DNA of 64,000 nt from Exiguobacterium acetylicum DSM 20416 (GCF_000702605.1 NZ_JNIR01000001.1:2604001-2668000); one strand, 5' to 3'. Positions 46,525 to 56,083 are shown, counted from the stretch's first letter. Notes: a model not told the origin generated them from the letters alone. Numbers and translations are program-made.

Positions 46525-48108
46525 ATGGTCAACTATTCAGATTCCATCATTGCCCTTGTACCTGCTTTACTAGCTATCTTATTAGCCATCTTTACGCGAA
46601 AGGTCGTTCTTTCGTTAGGTGTCGGCATTCTCGTCGGCGCCCTGTTACTCCACCGTTTTAACCCGATCGATACGGTAACCTATCTCGGCAAGAACATCTT
46701 CAGCCTGTTTTGGGCAGACGGTGCCTTGAACGAGTGGAACGTCTTATTACTTGTCTTCTTGTTATTGCTTGGCGTCCTTTCCACATTGATTCAGACATCA
46801 GGTGGCGCTCGCGCCTTCGGTGAATGGGCTGCTACGCACGTCAAAACGGCGCGTGGTGCACGCTTAGTTGCCTTCGGACTCGGTATCTTGATTTTCATCG
46901 ATGATTACTTCAACAGTCTCGCTGTCGGAAACGTTAGTCGTCCGTTAACAGATCGCCGCGGTGTCTCACGAGCAAAGCTTGCCTATTTGATTGACTCAAC
47001 GGCTGCACCTGTTTGTGTCATCAGTCCGCTTTCGAGTTGGGGAGCATTTATCATCTCCATCATCGCCGGTATCTTAACGACGCACTCGATTACGGATTAC
47101 TCAGCGTTTAGTGCCTTCATGATGATCGTTCCAATGAACTTCTATGCGATTTTCGCGTTACTGTTAACACTTTACATCGCTTACTCTGGCGTCTCTGTCG
47201 GACCGATGAAACAACATGAACACCGTGCCGCGAAAGGTGAACTTTTTGATGCCTCAAAAGGAACACCGATGGGGATGGCAAAAGAGGTCAACGAACATAC
47301 GAACGGAAAAGTCCGGGATCTCGTCGTTCCGATCGTCGTTCTCGTCATTGCTACAATCAGTGCGTTACTCGGAACAGGTGCTCAGGCACTTGCTGCCGAC
47401 AATCGCCCGTTTACTTTAATTGGAGCATTTGAGGCAACAGACGTCACACGTTCACTCGTCGCAGGTGTCTTCATCAGTTTAATCGTCGCTTTCCTGATGC
47501 TGATCGGACGAAAAATTCCGGGTCGCGATTACCGTGCAAGCATCGTCGCTGGTATGCGTTCGATGTGGCCAGCAGTCGTGATTCTGTTATTCGCTTGGAC
47601 GATCATCGCTGTCATCGGTGACATGAAAACCGGTGACTATCTTGCAAGCTTCATCAGCAACTCGATTTCTGCTTCGTACTTGCCGTTCTTATTATTCTTG
47701 ATTGCCGGCTTGATGGCATTCTCGACAGGAACAAGTTGGGGCACATTCGGGATCATGTTGCCAATCGGTGCGGATCTCGTCATGGCTGTCGATGCCTCAC
47801 TCTTGTTACCGACGCTTGCTGCCGTTCTTGCTGGATCTGTCTTCGGTGACCATTGTTCACCGATTTCCGATACGACGATCCTCAGTTCGACAGGGGCTGG
47901 ATCACATCATATCGACCACGTTACGACACAGTTACCGTATGCGCTAGTCGGTGCCGTCACTGCAGCAGTCGGTTATTTAGTCATCGGTTTCACGGAGTCT
48001 TCGGTCTTCGGTTTCATCGGAGCTCTTGTCACATTCGTACTCTTCATCGTCGTCTTGAACGTTCTCTCAAAAAAAGGAGAAACCGCTTCGGATTTACAGA
48101 CGGATTAA
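46525..48108 (+). CDS. NhaC-family carrier, probable lysine transporter
   Basis: A 527-residue membrane protein with about 12-13 membrane segments. SLAVGNVSRPLTDRRGVSRA, VISPLSSWGAF and FGDHCSPISDTTILSSTGAG are NhaC signatures. NhaC proteins are annotated as Na+/H+ antiporters, but members behind L-box riboswitches are thought to be lysine transporters (LysW-type). The start at 46525 follows AGAGGAGG; the open frame extends upstream into the riboswitch and is not coding there. Confidence is high for family, moderate for lysine as substrate. Confidence 0.85.
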   Translation: MVNYSDSIIALVPALLAILLAIFTRKVVLSLGVGILVGALLLHRFNPIDTVTYLGKNIFSLFWADGALNEWNVLLLVFLLLLGVLSTLIQTSGGARAFGEWAATHVKTARGARLVAFGLGILIFIDDYFNSLAVGNVSRPLTDRRGVSRAKLAYLIDSTAAPVCVISPLSSWGAFIISIIAGILTTHSITDYSAFSAFMMIVPMNFYAIFALLLTLYIAYSGVSVGPMKQHEHRAAKGELFDASKGTPMGMAKEVNEHTNGKVRDLVVPIVVLVIATISALLGTGAQALAADNRPFTLIGAFEATDVTRSLVAGVFISLIVAFLMLIGRKIPGRDYRASIVAGMRSMWPAVVILLFAWTIIAVIGDMKTGDYLASFISNSISASYLPFLLFLIAGLMAFSTGTSWGTFGIMLPIGADLVMAVDASLLLPTLAAVLAGSVFGDHCSPISDTTILSSTGAGSHHIDHVTTQLPYALVGAVTAAVGYLVIGFTESSVFGFIGALVTFVLFIVVLNVLSKKGETASDLQTD

Positions 48109-48121
48109 TGTAGCATTTTAC

Positions 48122-48162
48122 GAAAAAAGGCATTGGATGCGCGCATCCAATGCCTTTTTTAT
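48122..48162. terminator. Bidirectional terminator
   Basis: A perfect palindrome around GCGC, of AAAAAAGGCATTGGATGC with its complement, separates the convergent nhaC-like gene and htpG. Confidence 0.9.
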
Positions 48163-48173
48163 ATCTATTCGTT

Positions 48174-50042
48174 TCACACCATCAGTAAACACACATCATT
48201 CGCAAACGCTACTGGATCCTCGAGTGGAAGCCCTTCGACAAGCAATGCTTGTTGATACATCAGTTTGGTATAGCGCTCGAATTTCGAACGATCGTTTTGA
48301 TACGCCGTTTCAAGAGAGTGGAATACCGCGTGTGACGGATTCAATTCAAGAATCTTGACCGCTTCTACCCCTTCGTTATTCGGCATCGCCTTCAGGATTT
48401 TCTCCATCTCGATCGAGACGGCGCCATCCGTCGCAAAACAGACGGGATGCGATTTGAGACGCGTCGATGCCTTAACTTCCTTGACTTGTCCACTTAGCAC
48501 TTCCTGCATCGCTTGGAACATCTCTGCTTGTGCGTCCGTCGTCTCCGCTTCTTCTGCTTCAATCCCTAGATCGCTGCTCGTGACCGACTTGAACGTCTTC
48601 TCGTTGTACGTCACGAGCATCTGGATCGCGAACTCATCGATCTCTTCCGTGAAGTACAAGATGTCGTATCCTTTATCACGGACGAGCTCGGATTGTGGTA
48701 ACTTATCTAAACGATTCGTACTCTCACCAGCGGCGTAGTAGATATGCGCTTGATCTTCTGGCATCGCTGCGACGTATTCCGCGAGTGTGATCAACTTCTT
48801 CTCCTTCGCCGAGTAGAAGAGGATGAGGTCCTGCACCTGTTCCTTGTGCATGCCGTAATCATTGTACATACCGAACTTCAGCTGACGTCCGAACGCTTGA
48901 TAGAACGTTTCGTACTTCGCGCGATCTTCACGCAAGAGGGCTTCAAGTTGTGTCTTGATCTTACTTTGGATGTTTTTCGCGATCAGCTTCAATTGACGAT
49001 CGTGTTGTAGAAGTTCACGCGAGATGTTGAGCGATAAGTCCTCCGAGTCGACCATTCCTTTGACGAAACTGAAATGGTCCGGCAGCAAGTCACTGCATTT
49101 TTCCATGATCAAGACACCATTCGCATAAAGCTCGAGACCTTTTTCAAATTCCTTCGAATAATAATCGTACGGTGCCTGCTCCGGAATGAATAAGATCGAT
49201 TGATAACGAACGGCACCATCGACACTGATATGAATGTGTTTTGCCGGTGTGTCAAAACCATACCGCTTCTCTTGGTAGAAGTTCGTATAGTCCTTGTCTG
49301 TCAATTCCCGTTTGTTCTTCCGCCAGATCGGCACCATGCTGTTGATCGTCTTGACGACTTCGACCTCTTCCGTCTCATCACTGCCTTCGATTGGCTGACG
49401 TTCGAGTTCCTTCATCTCGATCGGATAACGGATGAAGTCCGAGTATTTTTTGATGATACTGCGCAAACGATATGTCTCGAGGTATTCGTCATACGATTCT
49501 TCTTCCTCGTTCGCCTTGATGTGGAGCGTAATCTCCGTTCCGACGGTTTCTTTGTCGACCTCCTCGATCGTATAACCTTCGACACCACGAGATTCCCATT
49601 TATAAGCGACTGCACTGCCGAACGGTTTCGTAACGACGGTGACGACGTCTGCGACCATGAATGCAGAATAGAATCCGACACCGAATTGACCAATGATATC
49701 ATGACCATCTTGTGCCTCGTTCTCTGCCTTGAAGGCAAGCGATCCACTCTTCGCGATCGTACCGAGATTCTCTTCTAGTTCTTCTTTCGTCATTCCGATT
49801 CCCGTATCACGAATGATCAGTTGACGCGCTTCTTTGTTTGGTTCAATCGTAATTTTGTAGTGTTCCTTCTCGAACGAAATCGTCTCGTCCGTCAATGCTT
49901 TATAGTACATCTTATCCATGGCGTCACTTGCATTCGAGATCAATTCGCGCAGGAAAATCTCCTTATGCGTATAGATGGAATGAATCATCATCTCCAGCAA
50001 TCGTTTTGATTCCGCCTTAAATTGTTTCGTTTCCATGCTCAT
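48174..50042 (-). CDS. htpG: Molecular chaperone HtpG (Hsp90)
   Basis: A 622-residue Hsp90. The GHKL ATPase domain opens with [20 protein letters not shown] and [13 protein letters not shown] (the Mg/ATP-binding Asn), then DTGIGMT and [15 protein letters not shown]. Middle and dimerisation domains complete the usual length. It refolds or stabilises client proteins in the cytosol. Two starts are possible: ATG at 50042 (GGGAGG 4 bp upstream) or 50036 (10 bp). A CIRCE operator directly upstream implies HrcA control. Confidence 0.95.
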   Translation of the reverse strand: MSMETKQFKAESKRLLEMMIHSIYTHKEIFLRELISNASDAMDKMYYKALTDETISFEKEHYKITIEPNKEARQLIIRDTGIGMTKEELEENLGTIAKSGSLAFKAENEAQDGHDIIGQFGVGFYSAFMVADVVTVVTKPFGSAVAYKWESRGVEGYTIEEVDKETVGTEITLHIKANEEEESYDEYLETYRLRSIIKKYSDFIRYPIEMKELERQPIEGSDETEEVEVVKTINSMVPIWRKNKRELTDKDYTNFYQEKRYGFDTPAKHIHISVDGAVRYQSILFIPEQAPYDYYSKEFEKGLELYANGVLIMEKCSDLLPDHFSFVKGMVDSEDLSLNISRELLQHDRQLKLIAKNIQSKIKTQLEALLREDRAKYETFYQAFGRQLKFGMYNDYGMHKEQVQDLILFYSAKEKKLITLAEYVAAMPEDQAHIYYAAGESTNRLDKLPQSELVRDKGYDILYFTEEIDEFAIQMLVTYNEKTFKSVTSSDLGIEAEEAETTDAQAEMFQAMQEVLSGQVKEVKASTRLKSHPVCFATDGAVSIEMEKILKAMPNNEGVEAVKILELNPSHAVFHSLETAYQNDRSKFERYTKLMYQQALLVEGLPLEDPVAFANDVCLLMV

Positions 50043-50056
50043 TCTGCCTCCCTTTT

Positions 50057-50083
50057 TTAGCACTCAATCATATAGAGTGCTAA
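50057..50083. promoter_or_regulatory. CIRCE element (HrcA operator)
   Basis: TTAGCACTC-N9-GAGTGCTAA is an exact match to the CIRCE consensus, 15-40 bp before the htpG start. HrcA bound here would repress htpG until heat shock. Confidence 0.95.
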
Positions 50084-50094
50084 TTCATCTCCTA

Positions 50095-50122
50095 TTATTA
50101 GGGAGTTCGAAATATCTGTCAA
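50095..50122 (-). promoter_or_regulatory. Sigma-A promoter of htpG
   Basis: On the minus strand a perfect -35 TTGACA (50117-50122) is followed after 16 bp by TAATAA (50095-50100), immediately before the CIRCE element. It overlaps the end of the upstream gene. Confidence 0.75.
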
Positions 50123-50988
50123 TCTCCTTTTTCACTGTATGTCGCGACTTTTTCAAAGACAATCTCTCCAATTTGACGTAAGTGCTCTGCTGACCCGTAG
50201 GTGCCATGACTGACGCCGTTTTCATCCTTTCGATTACCGAGACCGATGAACTGCTCACTTGGTTTGAAGTGGAGCCCGACAACGGGTACCTGAAATCGTG
50301 ACGAGACGCCGACTTGAAAAATCGCGTCCGGATAATCCGTCGGTCGATAGATCGTCCAATCGATGTCTGGTTCAAGCTTCGCAAATCGTTCCGTGTGTTC
50401 CTTCCCGAGCAGGATGATTCCTTTTATCGAAAACAGTTCGAGCAGGCGTAACAAAAATGTCTGACCGAACGGACTATCTTCCAACACTCTGCGTTCTTTG
50501 ATTGCTCCCATGTAGTGGTGTGTCGGAAACGGGAAAAAATCCAAGTGAATGACTGGATCAAACGTCTTCTCGTAAAACGACGCACCCAATCCATTCAAGA
50601 ATCCTTCGAGCTTACCGCCACCTGGTCGACCGAACCAGGTTCGGTACACATTTGGTTGTTTGAAGTAACGATTGAAGCGTCGGATCGATTCCGTCAATGT
50701 CTCTTCTTGTAAATACGCATTCCACGTCATGGATTGTGGACGTATGAAAAGTGGACCGTGCTCGTCAAATCGTAATGCACCTGTTCGGTCTAAAAACTGC
50801 GATCGGGATGGGTTCGTCGCGATCGTTACCCAACTGCTACGCGTCGCATCACCAAACCAGAGGACAGGTGTCGTTTGGTCGATCAATTCACTTGCAAATG
50901 CACTCTTCTCGAGTGTCATTTGGTACTGGACGGCTTCGTGTAATAATTTTTTGGCAAGATGCCATTGATCGGATGTCAGCGTTCTCAT
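50119..50988 (-). CDS. Conserved hypothetical protein, possibly UDG-like
   Basis: An approximately 289-residue cytoplasmic protein of unrecognised family. The most likely start is the ATG encoding MRTLTSDQWHLAKK, though its AAGGGAG site is very close. WVTIATNPSRSQF recalls the NPS motif of mismatch or hypoxanthine glycosylases and VVGLHFKPSEQF a late His/Pro motif; the similarity is weak. No operon partner. The htpG promoter lies at its 3' end. Confidence 0.4.
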   Translation of the reverse strand: MRTLTSDQWHLAKKLLHEAVQYQMTLEKSAFASELIDQTTPVLWFGDATRSSWVTIATNPSRSQFLDRTGALRFDEHGPLFIRPQSMTWNAYLQEETLTESIRRFNRYFKQPNVYRTWFGRPGGGKLEGFLNGLGASFYEKTFDPVIHLDFFPFPTHHYMGAIKERRVLEDSPFGQTFLLRLLELFSIKGIILLGKEHTERFAKLEPDIDWTIYRPTDYPDAIFQVGVSSRFQVPVVGLHFKPSEQFIGLGNRKDENGVSHGTYGSAEHLRQIGEIVFEKVATYSEKGD

Positions 50989-51123
50989 CTCCCTTTTTAC
51001 AGCGATTGTGCTGTTGTAGATGTACCCCCTATCCACCAACACTAGACGCATCGATGGGTTTAATCTCTATTTCTCCGGGAATGTTTCATAAGGTGAACGA
51101 TATGACTTAGGAGGGATTTAGCA

Positions 51124-51954
51124 ATGGGTAGACTCGAGCAAAAAGTAGCTGTCATTACCGGCTCGGCAACAGGGATTGGACAAGCGACCGCCCTTGTCTT
51201 CGCAGAACAGGGAGCAACGGTCATCTGTGCCGATGTCTCACTTGAAAAAGCACAACAAACAGTAGAACAGATTACACAACACGGTGGAAAAGCGGAAGCC
51301 GTCCATGTTGACGTCTCAGACGTCGAGAGTGTCGAGCAACTTGCGAAGCACATCAAAGAGACATACGGTACGGTCGACGTCCTCTTCAATAATGCCGGAA
51401 TCGATGAACAAGGCGGGAAAGTCCATGAGTATCCCATCGATCTCTTCGATCGGATCATCGCGGTCGACTTGCGCGGTACATTCCTCGTCAGTAAATTCTT
51501 GATTCCACTCATGCTTGATAACGGTGGTTCAATCATCAATACATCATCGATGTCTGGTCGTGCAGCTGACTTGAACCGGTCCGGTTATAACGCAGCGAAA
51601 GGCGGGATTGCGAACTTCACACGCGCGATGGCAATCGATTATGCGCGTCATGGCATTCGTGTCAATTCGTTGTCGCCAGGAACAATCGAAACACCACTCA
51701 TCGATACACTTGTTGGTGAAAAAGAAAAAGAGCAAGGTAAACAGTTCCGCGATGCGAACGCTTGGATCACACCACTCGGACGACTCGGTAAACCACGCGA
51801 GATGGCAACGGTCGCCCTCTTCCTTGCTTCTGACGACAGCTCATATGTCACAGGTGAGGACATCACAGCAGACGGCGGTATCATGGCTTATACATGGCCG
51901 GGAGAGATGTTAATCGATTCGAAATGGAAAGACGAAGCAGAAAAAAGTGAATGA
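51124..51954 (+). CDS. Short-chain dehydrogenase/reductase
   Basis: A 276-residue classical SDR. The nucleotide site is TGSATGIG (12-19) and NNAG is in LFNNAGIDEQ. The catalytic Ser is in NTSSMSG and the Tyr-xxx-Lys in SGYNAAKGG. LSPGTIETP is the late substrate-loop motif. The ATG follows TAGGAGGG. A single gene with its own terminator; the substrate is unknown, glucose dehydrogenase-like at best. Confidence 0.85.
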   Translation: MGRLEQKVAVITGSATGIGQATALVFAEQGATVICADVSLEKAQQTVEQITQHGGKAEAVHVDVSDVESVEQLAKHIKETYGTVDVLFNNAGIDEQGGKVHEYPIDLFDRIIAVDLRGTFLVSKFLIPLMLDNGGSIINTSSMSGRAADLNRSGYNAAKGGIANFTRAMAIDYARHGIRVNSLSPGTIETPLIDTLVGEKEKEQGKQFRDANAWITPLGRLGKPREMATVALFLASDDSSYVTGEDITADGGIMAYTWPGEMLIDSKWKDEAEKSE

Positions 51955-51961
51955 GCAAGGT

Positions 51962-51996
51962 ACGGTGTAACCCTCTGGTTGCACCGTTTTCTTTTA
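51962..51996 (+). terminator. Intrinsic terminator
   Basis: ACGGTGTAACC pairs with GGTTGCACCGT around CTCT, followed by T-rich sequence. Confidence 0.8.
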
Positions 51997-52093
51997 TCTC
52001 AAGACGTTCAGCCCCGTAAATTATTTTACGAATTCGTTTACCTCCCTGAAGTATTTTTATCAGGGTACAGGATAGGTAAAGGGGGAAATACTT

Positions 52094-53266
52094 ATGCAAA
52101 CAGCAATTACTTACTTACAACGGTGTCTTCAAATTCCAAGCGTCAACCCAATGGACGGAGAAGAAGTCGTCGCACGTTATGTGTACGATGTACTGGTTGA
52201 TCATCAGATCTCGACAGAATGGATTGAAGTCTCACCAAAACGAATCTGTCTCGTCGCGATCGTTCCTGCGAGCGAGGAATTTTCACGTCCTGCTGTACTC
52301 GGATTATCTGGTCATCTCGATACGGTTCCTGTCCAAGGAGACGGCTGGACGAAAGATCCATACGGTGGTGAAATCGAAGACGGACGCATTTATGGTCGTG
52401 GGGCTTCAGATATGAAATCAGGTGTCATGGCGATGGTGCAAGCGCTCATTCAATACAAGGAACGTCAAAACCGTCCGAACACCGTCAAACTTCTGATTAC
52501 ATCCGATGAAGAGAATGGAATGACAGGAGCTCGTCATTTGACCGAACAAGGGTATGCGGATGATTTAGATGCTCTACTAATCACAGAACCGACGAGTGGG
52601 ATGATCGGTTATGCACAAAAAGGTGTCGTCGGGATCGAAGTGACATGCCGCGGGAAAAGTGCACACAGTTCTGCCCCGCAACTGGGACGTAATGCGATTG
52701 ATGACATGTATCGTGTCATTCAGGAAGTGAAATCGGAACGCTTCTCGATCACGACGAATCATCACTCGGCACTCGGTCCGGTCGTAGCGTCAATCACATC
52801 GATTTCAGGAGGCGAGGGACCAAACGTCGTTCCGAGTCAGGCTTCGTTTTATATGGATATCCGGACGATTCCTGGATTCGGTCGAGCGGACGTACTTGCT
52901 GCCTTTACGGATATTGAGCGTCGACTTGTTGTAGAAGATCCCGACTTTGACATGAGCGTGACCGTCATTAAGGATATTCCTTCTTGTGAAACCGATGAAC
53001 AAGCACCTTTCTTACAACAGATCGCAGATACGATGGAACAGGTCAGCGGCGTGACACCACGAAAAATCGCCATCCCAGGTGGAACGGATGGTGCGATGTT
53101 CAGCCAAGCGAAAAAAGCATTTCCGATTGCGATTGCTTCTTTCCATGATTTTCGTCTCGCGCATCAAGTCGATGAGTCGATTCCGTTATCCGAGTATGAA
53201 CAAACGATTGCGTTTTGCTTCAACTTGATCAACACACCATTACATCAATCACTTCCATCGCTTTAA
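52094..53266 (+). CDS. ArgE/DapE-type M20 deacylase
   Basis: A 390-residue M20A metallopeptidase-family enzyme. Zinc-site motifs are LSGHLDTVPVQGDGW, GRGASDMKSGVMAM and TSDEENGMTGARHL. IPGGTDGAMF is near the C-terminus. The central dimerisation domain is present. Family members remove acyl groups from ornithine or diaminopimelate, but side-reaction dipeptidases also occur, so the exact reaction is open. The ATG follows AAAGGGGGA. No arginine or lysine pathway genes are adjacent. Confidence 0.8.
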   Translation: MQTAITYLQRCLQIPSVNPMDGEEVVARYVYDVLVDHQISTEWIEVSPKRICLVAIVPASEEFSRPAVLGLSGHLDTVPVQGDGWTKDPYGGEIEDGRIYGRGASDMKSGVMAMVQALIQYKERQNRPNTVKLLITSDEENGMTGARHLTEQGYADDLDALLITEPTSGMIGYAQKGVVGIEVTCRGKSAHSSAPQLGRNAIDDMYRVIQEVKSERFSITTNHHSALGPVVASITSISGGEGPNVVPSQASFYMDIRTIPGFGRADVLAAFTDIERRLVVEDPDFDMSVTVIKDIPSCETDEQAPFLQQIADTMEQVSGVTPRKIAIPGGTDGAMFSQAKKAFPIAIASFHDFRLAHQVDESIPLSEYEQTIAFCFNLINTPLHQSLPSL

Positions 53267-53270
53267 ATAA

Positions 53271-53314
53271 AAAAGGAACGACTTTCAGGTGCAATACCTA
53301 AAGTCGTTCCTTTT
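53271..53314. terminator. Bidirectional terminator
   Basis: AAAAGGAACGACTTT pairs with AAAGTCGTTCCTTTT, with an inner AGGT/ACCT pair, between convergent genes. Confidence 0.85.
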
Positions 53315-53332
53315 ACTTTTACTGTGTTTAGT

Positions 53333-53680
53333 TTAGTACACACCAAGCTGTGCCAACGCCTCACTTAAATAACTTTGATCACTACGAAACTCTTGACTTG
53401 TTCGTCCGTCAGACCAACTGATGAAAACACGACCAAGCCGGTCATATCGTAAACGGAGACGAATCACGCCCTGCTCGAATACGACTTCACCGTGTAACGA
53501 CTCATGGACGCGAGCAAAGGCACGGATGAACAGATCATATTCGTCAAATGAAACTGAAATGTTGTGTTCACTATCTTGTCCCTTCATCTGAATCGTTAGT
53601 TCTTCTTGTGTTGGATAGACATGTAAGATGTCCCATGATACACTGCTTTCTTCTCCTCGAAACACGATGCGATGCTTCAT
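53333..53680 (-). CDS. Hypothetical protein
   Basis: A 115-residue protein from an ATG after AGAGGTGG. It is beta-rich (MKHRIVFRGEESSVSWDIL, VSFDEYDLFIRAFARVHESL, RLRLRYDRLGRVFISWSDG) with a single helix. I do not recognise the family; the layout vaguely recalls small immunity-type proteins such as WapI, without firm motif support. It is divergent from the DUF1801 gene. Confidence 0.5.
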   Translation of the reverse strand: MKHRIVFRGEESSVSWDILHVYPTQEELTIQMKGQDSEHNISVSFDEYDLFIRAFARVHESLHGEVVFEQGVIRLRLRYDRLGRVFISWSDGRTSQEFRSDQSYLSEALAQLGVY

Positions 53681-53765
53681 TCGATTTCCACCTCTGAGCC
53701 ACAGGATATTTACTAGCACTTCTCGAAAGTAATCAATATCTTTTTCATTCGAAAGGAGTCTGCTT

Positions 53766-54191
53766 ATGCCTGATACGCCAAAGACAGGTCCTACCGAACA
53801 GTCCGTTGATGCCTTTCTGGCACAAGTCGAACCACCACTACGTCAAGCAGATGGTATCACGTTACGTCAGTTCTTCGAAGATGTCACGGGATACGAAGCC
53901 GTCATTTGGGGGTCTTCCTTGATTGGTTTTGGTGCCTATCATTATCGCTATGCCTCTGGTCACGAGGGCGACAGCTTTTATGTCGGCTTTTCTCCGCGCA
54001 AGACGAACCTCGTCCTTTACCTCGCGCTTGGTGAAGACGATGTATCGGAACGACTGCTTGCCACTCTCGGTACGTATCGACGCGGCAAGTCCTGCCTCTA
54101 CGTAAAACGACTGACTGACATCGATTTAAACGTCCTTCGGGAAATGATTGAGCACTCGATCCGCACGTTAAAAGACATGTACCCGTCTTGA
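53766..54191 (+). CDS. DUF1801 (YdhG-like) protein
   Basis: A 141-residue protein. AVIWGSSLIGFGAYHYRYAS and FYVGFSPRKTNLVLYL are typical of DUF1801, and GKSCLYVKRLTDIDLNVLRE completes the domain. The function of the family is unsettled. The ATG follows GAAAGGAG. Ends at a bidirectional terminator. Confidence 0.8.
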   Translation: MPDTPKTGPTEQSVDAFLAQVEPPLRQADGITLRQFFEDVTGYEAVIWGSSLIGFGAYHYRYASGHEGDSFYVGFSPRKTNLVLYLALGEDDVSERLLATLGTYRRGKSCLYVKRLTDIDLNVLREMIEHSIRTLKDMYPS

Positions 54192-54199
54192 TTTCAATC

Positions 54200-54236
54200 A
54201 AAAACAGCCGAAGCGGATTCGCTTCGGCTGTTTTTT
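54200..54236. terminator. Bidirectional terminator
   Basis: AAAACAGCCGAAGC pairs with GCTTCGGCTGTTTT around GGATTC between convergent genes. Confidence 0.9.
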
Positions 54237-54240
54237 GAAA

Positions 54241-55479
54241 TTAATGTCCGCCTTCTGTCCGATCGATATGGCGAATGTGTTTGAGATTGACCCCGATGAT
54301 GATGACGGATAAGAGGACGAAGCCACTCCCGACATAAAATGGTAAGTTTGCGTTGAAGATTTCAGCCAATTTCCCGGCCATGAATGGCGCGATGGCTGCC
54401 CCGAGAAAACGTAGGAAACTGTATGCCGCAGATGCTGTCGAACGTTCGACAGGTGCTGCGTCCATGACAGCTGTCGTGATGAGCGTGTTGTTATTCCCAA
54501 GCACGGCTCCCGCCAAGATGACACAGACGATGACGACGGCTGGTGTTTCCGTGAAGATCCCCATTAATAGAAGCAAGATTGCGAATGTGATCAACATCAT
54601 GACCATCGCTTTGATTGTTCCGAACCATTGTTTCAGTTTCGGAGCCGTTAAGACCGATGTGATCGCAAGCAACATTCCCCAACCGAGGAAAACGAATCCG
54701 AGTCCTTGCGCTGGTAGTTTCATGACGAATGGTGCATAGGCCATGATCGTAAAGAACCCAACGTTATAAAGTGCCGCCACGATCCCGAGCGTCAAGAGTG
54801 AACGATGCTTCATCGCTTGAAACGGTGCATTTAATGATAACTTCTGTTTCGGTGCGACAGATGCTGCTGGTTTTGGCATCAAGAAGAGCAAGACGAGGAA
54901 TGCGATGACCATGATTGTCGCAACACCCATGAATGGAGCGCGCCATGTGATCGAACCGAGCGTTCCACCTAACAATGGTCCAATCGAAATCCCGAGACCA
55001 ACGGCTGCTTCATATAAAATGATCGCTTTTGCTGTTCCGCCTGATGATAGCGAAACGATCGCAGCGAGTGCTGTTGCGACGAACAAAGCGTTCCCAAGTC
55101 CCCATCCCCCGCGTAACGCGACGAGCGTCCAAATGCTGTCTGCTTGCGAAGCAAAACCAGCAACGATTGCGATGACGGCAATCCCGAGCATCAATGTTCC
55201 TTTTTGACCAATCCGTGATGAGATCGCGCCTGTAATTAACATCGCGAATGCCATGACGGCGTTATAACTTGTAAATAAGAGCGTTACTTCACTTTTTGAC
55301 GCTTCTAAATTCTCGGCAATCGTCGGTAAGACAGGATTGACGAGCCCCATTCCCATGAATGCTGTAATACTGGCGAAAAAGACTGCCCAGACAGCAACCG
55401 GTTGATGGAATAATCCATGTTTGCTTTCTGCTAATACCGTTTCCGGCTCAAGCGTCGTTGTTTTTTCAGCAAGTGCCAT
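54241..55479 (-). CDS. Major facilitator superfamily transporter
   Basis: A 412-residue carrier with 12 membrane segments and a short cytoplasmic N-terminus. GAISSRIGQKGTLMLG is the loop 2-3 motif A, and ALRGGWGLGNALFVATALA matches motif B/C regions of drug-proton antiporters. It probably exports a toxic compound. It follows the CBS gene by 26 bp in the same direction, and both start from the region facing a MarR gene, so MarR-type control of efflux is likely. Confidence 0.85.
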   Translation of the reverse strand: MALAEKTTTLEPETVLAESKHGLFHQPVAVWAVFFASITAFMGMGLVNPVLPTIAENLEASKSEVTLLFTSYNAVMAFAMLITGAISSRIGQKGTLMLGIAVIAIVAGFASQADSIWTLVALRGGWGLGNALFVATALAAIVSLSSGGTAKAIILYEAAVGLGISIGPLLGGTLGSITWRAPFMGVATIMVIAFLVLLFLMPKPAASVAPKQKLSLNAPFQAMKHRSLLTLGIVAALYNVGFFTIMAYAPFVMKLPAQGLGFVFLGWGMLLAITSVLTAPKLKQWFGTIKAMVMMLITFAILLLLMGIFTETPAVVIVCVILAGAVLGNNNTLITTAVMDAAPVERSTASAAYSFLRFLGAAIAPFMAGKLAEIFNANLPFYVGSGFVLLSVIIIGVNLKHIRHIDRTEGGH

Positions 55480-55505
55480 AGTGTCCCTTCTTTCTATTGA
55501 ATGTG

Positions 55506-55961
55506 TTACATGAACTGTTTAAACGAATGGCGAATGACGTCGCCTCGACTAATAATCCCAACAAGACGTCCTGCTTTAAGGATTGGAAGCTTTTTGATCC
55601 GTTTTGCGCCAAGTGTCGCCGCAATCTCTTCCATTTCGGTGTCAGCGTCCGCTGTTACGACTTTCCGGCGTGCCAGTTCCATGACAGGTCGGTTCAAGAT
55701 ATGACGAATCCGGTCTTCATAATCTTCTTCGTCTCCTTTGATGACATCTACATATAAGAATGTATCGACGATGATGTCCTTGTGTTTTCCGATCGCGCGC
55801 ATGATATCTCCGTCACTGATATATCCGACGACTTCTTGCTCAGCATTGATGACAGGAACGCCGCTAATACCAGACTGAATGAATCGTTCGATGACCGTCC
55901 GAATCAGATCTGTATCGTTTACCGTGATGACTTCTTGTTTCATCGACTCATTAGCTTTCAT
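55506..55961 (-). CDS. CBS domain pair protein
   Basis: A 151-residue protein made of two CBS motifs: SGISGVPVINAEQEVVGYIS near residues 32-51 and IKKLPILKAGRLVGIISRGD near 122-141. CBS pairs bind adenine nucleotides. The start at 55961 follows AAAGGAGA; longer readings run through the operator. It is first in an operon with an MFS exporter, a less common pairing for a stand-alone CBS protein. Its regulatory target is unknown. Confidence 0.85.
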   Translation of the reverse strand: MKANESMKQEVITVNDTDLIRTVIERFIQSGISGVPVINAEQEVVGYISDGDIMRAIGKHKDIIVDTFLYVDVIKGDEEDYEDRIRHILNRPVMELARRKVVTADADTEMEEIAATLGAKRIKKLPILKAGRLVGIISRGDVIRHSFKQFM

Positions 55962-55999
55962 CTGAATTCTCCTTTGTCGTTCGTTTCTCATATAAAAAG

Positions 56000-56043
56000 T
56001 TGTATGATACAATTAAAAGAACAAAAATGATTGTATAATACAA
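56000..56043. promoter_or_regulatory. Pair of TTGTATNATACAA operators
   Basis: TTGTATGATACAA (56000-56012) and TTGTATAATACAA (56031-56043) are perfect 13-bp palindromes with centres 31 bp apart, about three helical turns. They lie between the CBS/MFS operon and the MarR gene, and the second contains a TATAAT-type -10. They are strong candidates for binding by the adjacent MarR protein. Confidence 0.65.
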
Positions 56044-56083
56044 CTACAACTCTGTCAAGCCTCCTGCTTTTCGGATTGACAGC

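Noticed and set aside
49200-49778. Long open frame antisense to htpG (192 codons)
   Set aside because: It mirrors the codon periodicity of htpG, has no ribosome binding site and no recognisable domain.
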